Part shown: positions 7,701 through 13,932 of the stretch, in pieces
Position numbering within the stretch: position 1 is the stretch's first letter
Layout: each line of letters starts with the position of its first letter
Assembly: GCA_021845645.1 (NCBI GenBank)
Contig: JAJZVM010000106.1
Coordinates: 1-14,007, forward strand
Length of the DNA stretch: 14,007 nucleotides
Direction: 5' to 3'
DNA from: Bacillota bacterium
GTDB lineage: Bacteria > Bacillota_E > JAJZYS01 > JAJYTV01
The notes under the pieces: model-generated
What the model was told of the DNA's origin: nothing
Seen by the model: the letters and a program-made list of their open reading frames with translations, nothing else
Databases searched by the model: none
Program-made: the position numbers and the translations under genes

Positions 7701-8336
7701 CAGCGCACCTCCAGCCAGTCGAGGAATATCTGCTCGAGACTGGCCTTCCTCGGCGTGACCCTGTAGACGCGCCCCCCGTTCGCGACGATCGCCGCGACGA
7801 GCTCCGGCACGTCACTCTCGGCGATGTCCGGGAAAATGGCGGCGCCTGGCGCCGCCATGGTTCCACCCAGGCGTGCCACCGCCGCCGAGTCCAGGCCATC
7901 GACCGCCACCTCGGCCCCTCTCGCCTGCAGGAGTTCGTCGAGGCGCCCACTGGCGATGACACGGCCATGGTCCACGACCGCCACCTCGTCGCAGACGGCC
8001 TCGATCTCGGTCAGGAGGTGGGAGTTGAGGAAGACCGTCGCGCCGCGGTCCCTCAGGCCCTGGATGATGCCGCGCACTTCGTGCCGTCCCACCGGGTCGA
8101 GCGCGGACGTCGGCTCGTCGAGCACGACGAGCTCCGGTTCCCCGATCAAGGCCGCGGCGAAGCCGAGCCGCTGCTGCATGCCCTTCGAGAAGGCGCCCAC
8201 GCGCCGCCTGCCTTCGGCGGCGAGCCCGACGAGCTCGAGGGCGCTGTCCGTTGCGGCCGCGATGCGCTTCCTGCCGAGGCCGGCGAGCACCGCGTGCGAT
8301 CGCAGCACCTCTCGGGCGCTCAGCCATTCCTGGTAA
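7700..8336 (-). pseudogene. ABC transporter ATPase, C-terminal fragment (interrupted by IS)
   Basis: This piece starts at YQEWLSAREVLRSHAVLAGL and carries the ABC signature region FSKGMQQRLGFAAALIGEP, Walker B LVVLDEPTSALDP, the H-loop NSHLL and a C-terminal domain ending QIFLDWLEVR. The Walker A half lies beyond the insertion at 10627-10909. Joining the two halves with one copy of the TTA target duplication gives ...YLPELFR-YQEWLSAREV... in one frame. The longer open frame that runs on to 9343 is a chimera with insertion-sequence DNA. The restored gene would encode about 306 aa once a one-base deletion in the N-terminal half is also repaired. Confidence 0.9.
8334..8336. repeat. 3-bp target site duplication, left copy (TAA)
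   Basis: TAA here and at 10624-10626 flank the element. Only one copy is needed to rebuild the interrupted ATPase frame exactly, which fixes both element ends. From memory, 3-bp duplications are usual for ISAzo13-family elements. Confidence 0.8.
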
Positions 8337-8347
8337 GGAGCCGTCCG
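8337..8347 (+). repeat. IS left terminal inverted repeat (imperfect)
   Basis: GGAGCCGTCCG matches the inward-reading right end GGCGTCGTACG at 8 of 11 positions. The boundary is set independently by the target duplication. The repeat is weak beyond this length. Confidence 0.55.
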
Positions 8348-8365
8348 CAAGCAGGATGCCGACGG

Positions 8366-8394
8366 TTGACAATGTGCGGCGAGCGTAGCATTGT
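8366..8394 (+). promoter_or_regulatory. Predicted sigma-70-type promoter of the IS ORF, with inverted repeat
   Basis: TTGACA at 8366-8371 is a perfect -35 box, 17 bp before CATTGT at 8389-8394, a weak -10 (3 of 6). ACAATG (8369-8374) and CATTGT (8389-8394) are exact inverted repeats that overlap both boxes, so a repressor or the element's own protein might bind here. Transcription would begin near 8400. Confidence 0.5.
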
Positions 8395-8521
8395 AGGTTC
8401 GGGGTGGTAGGCCACGAACTCGCGGTGGGACCCGCCGTTCCAGATCGGGGACAGGCTGTTCACGCAGACGGATCTGGATCTGATCCGCTGGACGAGCGAG
8501 CGCTTCGCAGGTCTCAGTCGG

Positions 8522-10609
8522 ATGGAGCTTGCCTACACCATTTGCGAGAACCTGCCCTGGACGGCACCGAACGGGCAGCCTCGCGTGCACGCGTGCCTGC
8601 CCCTGCTGGAGCAGTTGGCCGCAGCTGGGCTGATCGAGGTCCCGGCGAAGCGGGCACACGGCGCCTATCGCCCGGCGCGTCTGCGGGCGGAGGCCCTGCC
8701 GGTGCCGGACGTGGCGGCCAGTCTGCGCGAGGTTCGGCCGGTGACGGTGGAACCGGTCCCGCCGGAGGAGCAGGCGGTGTGGGACGCCACGCTGGCCAAG
8801 TATCATCCGCTGGGGTTTCAGCGGGCCTTCGGGGCGCACCAGCGCTACTGGATCCGCGGCACAGTGAGCGGGGAGCGGGTCATCCTGGGCGCGCTCTTGT
8901 TCGCGGCGGCGGCCCGGCATGTGGCGGTGCGGGATGCGTATCTCGGCTGGACGCCGGAGGAGCGGCAGCGTTGCCGCTACCGGGTGGTCGCCAACAGCCG
9001 CTATCTCATCCTGCCCGGCGTGCGGGTGCCGCACCTGGCTAGTCACGCACTGGCCGTGGCGCTGCAGCGCCTGCCGCAGGACTGGCGGCAGCGGTATGGC
9101 TACAGGCCGGTGGTGGTGGAGACGTTTGTGTCGCCGCCCTGGCGGGGGACCTGCTATCGGGCCGCGAACTGGCTGTATCTGGGCCAGACGACGGGGCATG
9201 GGCGACAGGACCGGCAATACGCGCAGGGCGGTACGCCCCGTGCGGTCTTCGTGTATCCCCTGCAGCGAGACTGGCAGCAGGCCCTCCTGGCAACCGGCAG
9301 TTCCCCGTCTGAACAGGACGTCGCAGGCGAGCAGGAGCAACACGAGGAGGAAATGGCGATGCGCACCGCCAGCCAGACGCTGAACGAACTGAACGCCGCG
9401 CGCGTCCAGCAGCGGTATCAGGCCCTTGTGCCCTACCTGGACGAGAAGCAGCGCCGACTGCTGGCCGGGGCCGAGGCGCTGGTTGCTGGCAATGGCGGAG
9501 TCGAGCAGGTGGCTGGCTGGCTCGGCATCTCACCGGCAACGGTGCGCAGAGGGCTGCGCGAACTGCAGAACCCGGAGTCCATCCAGCCCGAGCAGGTGCG
9601 CCGGCCCGGTGGCGGCCGCCGGGCGACGACCGAGGAAGACCCTACGCTCCTCCCCGATCTCGAGACACTCGTCGCGCCCAGCACGCGCGGCGATCCGCAG
9701 TCCGCTTTGCGATGGACCTGCAAGAGCACCCGCAAGCTGGCCGCCGAACTGCAGGCGCGCGGCCATCAGGTCGGTCATACCTTGGTCGCCGAACTGCTCC
9801 ACAGTGCGGGCTACAGCCTGCAGGCCAACCGCAAGACCCTGGAGGGTGGCGGCTCGCCAGTCGAACGCGAGGAGCGCGACGCCCAGTTCGAGCACATCAG
9901 TGAACGCGTCAAGGAGTTCCAGGCGCAGGGCCAGCCTGTCATCTCGGTGGACTGCAAGAAGAAAGAGCTCGTCGGCCAGTACAAGAACGCCGGCCACGAG
10001 TGGCAGCCCGAGAAGCAGCCCGAGCAGGTCCGGGTCTACGACTTCATCGATGAGCTGGGCAAGGTCGCCCCTTACGGCGTCTACGATGTCACCAAGAACA
10101 GCGCCTGGGTCAGCGTCGGCACTGATCACGATACCGCCGCCTTCGCCGTGGCAAGCATCCGCACCTGGTGGCAGCTGATGGGCCATGAGACCTACAGGGA
10201 GGCCACCCGCTTGCTCATCACTGCTGATGGCGGCGGCAGCAACGGCGCCCGCAACCGCCTGTGGAAGGTACAGCTGCAAGAACTTGCCGACGAGACCGGC
10301 CTCGAGATCGCCGTCTGCCACCTTCCACCCGGGACCAGCAAATGGAACCGCATCGAGCACCGGCTATTCAGCCACATTACACAGAACTGGCGCGCCCGCC
10401 CCCTCACGAGCCATGAGGTCATCCTCAATCTCATCGCCAATACGACCACCAGCACCGGCCTCACGGTACGCGCCGGCCTGGACACCAACGCCTATCCCAC
10501 AGGCATTAAGGTCTCCGACGAGGCTATGGCCGACCTCAACCTCTCCCGCGATGACTTCCACGGTGGATGGAACTACACGCTCCGTCCCCGCCCGCAAAAG
10601 TCAGGTTGA
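8522..10609 (+). CDS. DUF4338 (DruA-like) domain fused to ISAzo13-family DDE transposase
   Basis: One open frame encodes 695 aa. Residues 1-250 match DUF4338, the family of DruA from the Druantia anti-phage system: YHPLG (94-98), GALLFAAAARHVAVRDAYLGW (123-143), NSRYLILPGV, HLASHALA, DWRQRYGYRPVVVETFV, GTCYRAANWLYLG (209-221). A charged linker (about 258-278) follows. Residues 278-695 form a full ISAzo13 transposase: HTH near 326-348, RRPGGGRR, LRWTCKSTRKLA, then a DDE triad at Asp477 (VISVDCKKKELVG), Asp569 (LLITADGGGSNG) and Glu612 (KWNRIEHRLF). The transposase cuts and joins DNA; the DruA-like part is of unknown role. In-frame DruA-like sequence (PFQIGDRLFTQTDLDLIR) continues upstream to 8411 without ATG, GTG or TTG, so the true start may be non-canonical (CTG 8456) or lost. 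The ATG at 8522 is the first standard start. Confidence 0.88.
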   Translation: MELAYTICENLPWTAPNGQPRVHACLPLLEQLAAAGLIEVPAKRAHGAYRPARLRAEALPVPDVAASLREVRPVTVEPVPPEEQAVWDATLAKYHPLGFQRAFGAHQRYWIRGTVSGERVILGALLFAAAARHVAVRDAYLGWTPEERQRCRYRVVANSRYLILPGVRVPHLASHALAVALQRLPQDWRQRYGYRPVVVETFVSPPWRGTCYRAANWLYLGQTTGHGRQDRQYAQGGTPRAVFVYPLQRDWQQALLATGSSPSEQDVAGEQEQHEEEMAMRTASQTLNELNAARVQQRYQALVPYLDEKQRRLLAGAEALVAGNGGVEQVAGWLGISPATVRRGLRELQNPESIQPEQVRRPGGGRRATTEEDPTLLPDLETLVAPSTRGDPQSALRWTCKSTRKLAAELQARGHQVGHTLVAELLHSAGYSLQANRKTLEGGGSPVEREERDAQFEHISERVKEFQAQGQPVISVDCKKKELVGQYKNAGHEWQPEKQPEQVRVYDFIDELGKVAPYGVYDVTKNSAWVSVGTDHDTAAFAVASIRTWWQLMGHETYREATRLLITADGGGSNGARNRLWKVQLQELADETGLEIAVCHLPPGTSKWNRIEHRLFSHITQNWRARPLTSHEVILNLIANTTTSTGLTVRAGLDTNAYPTGIKVSDEAMADLNLSRDDFHGGWNYTLRPRPQKSG
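9344..9361 (+). promoter_or_regulatory. Internal ribosome binding site and start codons for a stand-alone transposase
   Basis: GAGGAGG lies before two in-frame ATGs, at 9353 (codon 278) and 9359 (codon 280). The second is eight bases from the motif, a good spacing. Initiation here would yield a transposase of about 416-418 aa, the usual ISAzo13 size, without the DruA-like domain. The Glu-rich linker codons also favour purine runs, so the match could be partly coincidental. Confidence 0.55.
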
Positions 10610-10610
10610 T

Positions 10611-10620
10611 GTCGTACGAC
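10611..10620. repeat. Palindrome within the IS right end
   Basis: GTCGTACGAC is a perfect 10-bp palindrome three bases inside the right end, two bases after the transposase stop. The left end has no equal palindrome, so it may mark an end-specific binding or hairpin site. Confidence 0.45.
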
Positions 10621-10623
10621 GCC
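10613..10623 (-). repeat. IS right terminal inverted repeat (imperfect)
   Basis: Read inward on the minus strand this is GGCGTCGTACG, matching the left end at 8 of 11 positions. The outer boundary is fixed by the TAA duplication that follows at 10624. Confidence 0.55.
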
Positions 10624-10626
10624 TAA
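10624..10626. repeat. 3-bp target site duplication, right copy (TAA)
   Basis: Second copy of the duplication that flanks the element. On the minus strand it is TTA; with the IS in place it also creates the TAG stop that ends the ATPase N-terminal fragment. Confidence 0.8.
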
Positions 10627-10909
10627 CGGAAGAGCTCCGGCAGGTAGCCGATCCGCCGCCTGGCGGACGGATCGCCGATCGGCCCGCCCAGCACCATGCC
10701 CTCCCCGGCCGTCGGCCGCACGAGGCCGAGAAGCAGCTTGACCGCCGTCGTCTTGCCGGCGCCGTTCGGCCCAGGAAGCCGAAGACGCTGCCGCGCGGCA
10801 CCGTCAGGCTGAGTCCGTGCAGAGCGACGCGACGGCCGTAGCGCTTTTCCAGCAGATCGGTGCGGATCGCAGCGTCGGGGTCGCGTCCGGGTGCCGCCGC
10901 CTGTACCAC
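10624..10909 (-). pseudogene. ABC transporter ATPase, N-terminal fragment (frameshifted, IS-interrupted)
   Basis: A GTG at 10909 lies six bases after GGGAGG and opens a frame with AAIRTDLLEKRYGRRVALHGLSLTVPRGSVFGFLG, a standard ABC ATPase start. The next codons should be Walker A, but the GPNGAGKTTAVKLLLG reading appears one frame over. One C is missing from the GGGCCC-like stretch near 10770. The second frame continues through ARRRIGYLPELFR and meets the IS at 10623. Restoring one base and removing the IS gives 307 codons including stop, ending with the fragment at 7700-8336. This would be the energy subunit of the exporter whose permease follows. The indel may be real decay after the insertion, or a sequencing error. 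A 112-bp gap separates it from the upstream secreted-protein gene. Confidence 0.85.
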
Positions 10910-11021
10910 GTGCCACCTCCCGCCCAGGGTTTGGCTGTAGTATCCATCTTGGCAATCGCAGCCTGAGCGCGCAAGCATGCTCGAGAGCCGCTCTCCCGCC
11001 TAACACGGAAACCGCACCGGG

Positions 11022-11570
11022 TCATGGCAGCCGCATGCCAAGGCTGTTGCCGCTGTCCATGGGCACCGCCGCCGAAGCCCGCAGGCCCTTTCCGGTCCAG
11101 CGATAGGTGACGTCCAAGGGCCTCAGCGACGGCGCATACATCGGGTCCGTCGGCTTGTAGCGCCAGAAGCGGACCGTGATGAAGCCCCTGCCCGACGCGA
11201 CGATCTTGAGCTGCGATGACTCCTCACCGAGGTTGGACAGCCCGGCCAGACGATCCGAGCCGATCAGCGTGCGGCCATGCCAGAACAGCACGAGCTGTCC
11301 GTAGCCGTCCGCGGTCGGGAAGCGCACGGCGGGGACCGCCGTCAGGGTACCGCCGAATCCGTCGGGCACGGTGACGACCTTGCCCGCGAGGTGCAGGTGC
11401 TCGCCCGTCGTGGCGCCAAGGCTGTATTCGCGCGCGGATCCGAGAACGCGCAGGACCTCCTTGCGCGTGAGCTGCGCCGAGGGTGGTGCCGCGAGCGCGG
11501 CTGGCAGTGCGGGCAGCAGCAGGGCCAGGAGGCTAAGAGCGCCGGTGACCGCTGCCGTACGAAGTTTCAT
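11022..11570 (-). CDS. Secreted protein resembling the LppP/LprE family
   Basis: The 182-aa product begins with a clear Sec signal peptide: KLR, a long Leu/Ala hydrophobic core, then LAA-type small residues near 28. There is no lipobox cysteine, so it is exported or surface-held and not a lipoprotein. The mature part has VTVPDGFGGTLTAVPAVRF, LVLFWHGRTLIGSDR and ITVRFWRYKPTDPMY blocks, which remind me of the LppP/LprE family of actinobacterial lipoproteins, whose function is unknown. The family call is tentative. The start has AGGAG eight bases upstream. It lies 22 bp after the anti-sigma factor stop and is probably part of the sigma/anti-sigma operon, so it may sense or respond to the same envelope signal. 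Confidence 0.75.
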   Translation of the reverse strand: MKLRTAAVTGALSLLALLLPALPAALAAPPSAQLTRKEVLRVLGSAREYSLGATTGEHLHLAGKVVTVPDGFGGTLTAVPAVRFPTADGYGQLVLFWHGRTLIGSDRLAGLSNLGEESSQLKIVASGRGFITVRFWRYKPTDPMYAPSLRPLDVTYRWTGKGLRASAAVPMDSGNSLGMRLP

Positions 11571-11592
11571 CTCAGCACTCCTCTGCAGACCT

Positions 11593-12696
11593 TCAGCGCA
11601 AGCGAGAAGCGATGCTTAGGAGTTCTGCCTTCCCGAGCGTGCCGGCGACGGCGTATACCCGGTCCCCCGACGTCCAGACGACGCCCCCGGCCCTTTGGCC
11701 CTTCGCCTGCAGCCAAAGACCGTTGGCAGCGCCAAGCGTCACCGTGGCGGAGGTGACCTGCGCCATCGGCACCGGGATGGGCATCATCCTGGTGGGGTCG
11801 GTGATGTCGCGGATCTCCGTCGACAGCACGGGCGACACGCCCGGCAGGGAGAGAACGTAGTCCTCGATCTCCGCCACCGTGGCACCGGTCGAGAAGACCT
11901 TGGGCTCAGGCGCCTCGACCAGCACGAGCGGCGGCATCCGCTGCGAGCGCAGTAGCTGCGCGGCCGCGGCGCCGTAGCTGATCACCACGGCCGGGCCCGT
12001 CGTGACATGCAGGACACTGCCCGAGATGTTCCTCGGCATCGGCGGCAGAGAGATCTGGTGCTCCGCGGCGTAGGACGCGAGCTTCTGCTGGTCGAGGGTG
12101 AGGCTCTGGGTCGCCTGCGCGAGCACAGCGTAGGACGGAGCGGGCAGGCTGTGCGGCAGAACGGCGGGCGTCGCGACGCGGAAGCCCGCCGCAGTCTGCG
12201 CCGCAACGAGATCCGCCTCGGCCGTGAGGCGCGAGTTGCCCTTCTCCTGCATGGTGCCGAGGTTCTGGAGTCCGATCAGCGACCGCACCTGGCCCGGGGC
12301 GACCGGCACGGCTGTGAACTGGCGCGGCTCGAAGATGAGCAGGAGGTTGCGCGCGTATCCCCCAACCGGTGTCGCCGCGAGCAGCACCAGCAGTGTGAGG
12401 AATCCCGCCAACCCTGTCGCCCAGCGCAGCCGGCCCCTGGCGGGCGGCTGCCCGAGGGCGACGGCCCCGCCCCGCGCCTCGGCTTGCAAGAGGCGCTGCC
12501 GGGCCAGGGCCTGGCCTGCGTCCAGGTGGACGTCCGGCGCGCACATCGCCCGCCTCGCGTCCCGCGCCGCATCGCGGATCAGCCCGAGTCGTTCCAGGCA
12601 GTGCCCGCAGTCGGCCACGTGCCGTCGCACGCCCGCGCCGACGGCCCATTCCTCATCCAGCATCCGGCGCAATGTACCGTCATCCGCGTGTCGCAT
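11593..12696 (-). CDS. Zinc anti-sigma factor, membrane-anchored
   Basis: The 367-aa protein has an N-terminal cytoplasmic ZAS-type motif His26-x3-Cys30-x2-Cys33 (HVADCGHC), a single membrane segment at about 92-110, and a large C-terminal domain of about 250 residues outside the membrane that resembles DUF4367-like sensor domains. Such proteins bind and silence the ECF sigma factor encoded upstream until an envelope signal releases it. The start ATG has AAGGAG seven bases upstream and overlaps the sigma gene by 17 bp, the usual arrangement. The outer domain has VLHVTTGPAVVISYG and VWTSGDRVYAVAGTL near its end. The signal is not evident. Confidence 0.85.
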   Translation of the reverse strand: MRHADDGTLRRMLDEEWAVGAGVRRHVADCGHCLERLGLIRDAARDARRAMCAPDVHLDAGQALARQRLLQAEARGGAVALGQPPARGRLRWATGLAGFLTLLVLLAATPVGGYARNLLLIFEPRQFTAVPVAPGQVRSLIGLQNLGTMQEKGNSRLTAEADLVAAQTAAGFRVATPAVLPHSLPAPSYAVLAQATQSLTLDQQKLASYAAEHQISLPPMPRNISGSVLHVTTGPAVVISYGAAAAQLLRSQRMPPLVLVEAPEPKVFSTGATVAEIEDYVLSLPGVSPVLSTEIRDITDPTRMMPIPVPMAQVTSATVTLGAANGLWLQAKGQRAGGVVWTSGDRVYAVAGTLGKAELLSIASRLR

Positions 12697-13213
12697 GGTC
12701 CATCTCCTTTCTCAGCCGCAGTTCCGCACGCCTGAGGCGGGTGCCGATCTGCCCGACCGGCAGGCCCATCGCCTGCGCGATCTCGTTGTAGCTGAAGCCG
12801 CTGTAGCGCAAAGCGAGCAGCGTCGCCTCGCCCTGTCTCAGCCGTGTCAGTGAACGGCGCAGCTCTGCGATCTCCTCGCCCGCCGCTACGAGGTCACCCG
12901 GGTCCGGCGCACCTCGGTCCCGCAGCCTGGCGTCGCGCTCCTCGCGCACGCGCCGTCGCCCTTCGCCGCGCAGTTCGTTCAGGGCGCCGTGCGCCGCCGC
13001 CCTGTAGAGCCACGGCCCGGGCCGCTCCGGAAAGTCTGCGCCGAAGCGCCTGTAGAAGGCGAGGAAGACCTCCTGCGCGACTTCCTCGCTCCAAGACTGG
13101 CTGTGCGTGATCTGTCGCGCGACACGAACGACGCGCGGCCACTCGCTGAGAAACAGCTCGTCAAACGTCCGGGGCCGCCGCGTCGGCGGACTGCCAGTCT
13201 CCTCCAGCGACAT
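12680..13213 (-). CDS. ECF (extracytoplasmic function) RNA polymerase sigma factor
   Basis: The 177-aa protein has sigma region 2 (FDELFLSEWPRVVRVARQI...EEVAQEVFLAFYRRF, about 17-57) and region 4 with an HTH (EATLLALRYSGFSYNEIAQAMGLPVGQIGTRLRRAELRLRKEM, about 129-171), joined by a variable linker. It directs RNA polymerase to stress-type promoters. An in-frame ATG exists at 13279, but GGAGG five bases before the ATG at 13213 gives the standard length, so 13213 is chosen. The stop overlaps the anti-sigma start by 17 bp. ECF genes are often self-regulated; I did not find a convincing ECF promoter upstream. Confidence 0.9.
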   Translation of the reverse strand: MSLEETGSPPTRRPRTFDELFLSEWPRVVRVARQITHSQSWSEEVAQEVFLAFYRRFGADFPERPGPWLYRAAAHGALNELRGEGRRRVREERDARLRDRGAPDPGDLVAAGEEIAELRRSLTRLRQGEATLLALRYSGFSYNEIAQAMGLPVGQIGTRLRRAELRLRKEMDHATRG

Positions 13214-13287
13214 CGACACCTCCGCTACCGCCCCCTTCGCCCGGATAGCACCGCGGAAGGGAGATTTGTGACGCAGCACCGGGCGGA

Positions 13288-13932
13288 TCAGCCCGACGCG
13301 GGCGGACGGTGGATGAAGGCCTGCGCCCGGGTGAGGGAAGGAAACCGTATTTCTCCACGATCGGCCTGCTCATCGGGCTCGCGTCGATGGTGACAAGGCG
13401 CCTGCCGCGTGCGATGGTCTCCTGCACGCGGGTCGCGAGGAGGGCCGTGTAGTGGCCCTTCCCCCTGCTCTCCGGCAGCGTGGCGCCACCCCCCGAGACT
13501 GAGGTGCTCTCAGGGCCAGACAGCCTCGCGCACTTCCGTGACGTCCCGCAGGCCCTCCGGCGAGCTGATGCGGCGCACGTCCGCCACGACGGGCCGCATG
13601 AGACCTTCGGGCACCTCGGCAAGGTCCAGGATGAGGACCGTCTCCGGCTCCTCCGCACGAAAGCCGTGCCGCGCGAGGCGCAGGTGCATGTCTGCGGGGA
13701 GGTCGTGCGCGAAGAGCTTCCATTCGAATTCGTGGCCAAGCCTGTCGAAATAGGCCGTCTCGCGTTCGATCACGCCATCGGCATCCGCCGCGTCCAGCCT
13801 GGCGAAGACGATCGCACCCTGCCTGCCGACGGTGTCCACAAGGCGCACGACGCCTGGCGCCAGCTCGCGCCGCATGCCGCTCTCGCTGGCCTGCAGACGC
13901 TCCTCGCGGTCACAGAGCGCCAGGAGATCATG
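13288..13932 (-). pseudogene. GNAT N-acetyltransferase pseudogene
   Basis: The N-terminal part reads DLLALCDREERLQASESG then MRRELAPGVVRLVD...RQGAIVFARLDA...FEWKLFAHDLPADM...VRRISSPEGLRDVTEVREAVWP and stops. Another frame resumes at GGGATLPESRGKGHYTALLATRVQETIARG and ITIDASPMSRPIVEKYGF-type sequence (VTIDASPMSRPIVEKYGF), the acetyl-CoA-binding end of a GNAT domain. The 40-60 residues expected in between are missing. After EKYGF a further frame change gives LTRAQAFIHRPPASG and a stop at 13288-13290. No start codon precedes DLLALCD before an in-frame TGA; the first ATG is at 13875. So the gene shows an internal deletion, one or two frameshifts and a lost start. It was probably an acetyltransferase of unknown substrate. 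Confidence 0.75.

Larger units (their letters stand above)
8337..10623 (+). mobile_element. ISAzo13-family insertion sequence with DruA-like fusion ORF
   Basis: The element is 2287 bp long, flanked by TAA duplications and inserted into an ABC ATPase gene. The ends show imperfect inverted similarity: GGAGCCGTCCG at the left, GGCGTCGTACG reading in from the right, 8 of 11 identical. It has one 695-codon ORF with a complete ISAzo13 DDE transposase at its C-terminus and a DUF4338/DruA-like N-terminal domain. The stop codon lies 14 bp from the right end. It is slightly longer than I recall for the family (up to about 2.2 kb), which the added domain explains. Intact duplications and exact rejoining of the host gene point to a fairly recent insertion. 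Confidence 0.88.

Noticed and set aside
8404..9042. 212-aa plus-strand frame starting with GTG near the IS promoter
   Set aside because: It is out of frame with the DruA-like domain and gives compositionally biased sequence without homology.
8337..9343. Minus-strand frame continuing the ATPase fragment to 547 aa
   Set aside because: Everything upstream of YQEWLSAREV is antisense insertion-sequence DNA, so this is an artificial chimera caused by the insertion.
9530..10360. 276-aa minus-strand frame inside the IS
   Set aside because: Antisense of the conserved transposase catalytic core with no domain of its own.
8337..10623. A complete Druantia defence island
   Set aside because: Only a DruA-like domain is present; no DruE-type helicase or other Druantia gene is found, and the domain is part of a transposase ORF.
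10983..10995. GAGAGCCGCTCTC inverted repeat as a terminator after the secreted-protein gene
   Set aside because: The arms leave a one-base loop and no T-run follows, so it does not resemble an intrinsic terminator.
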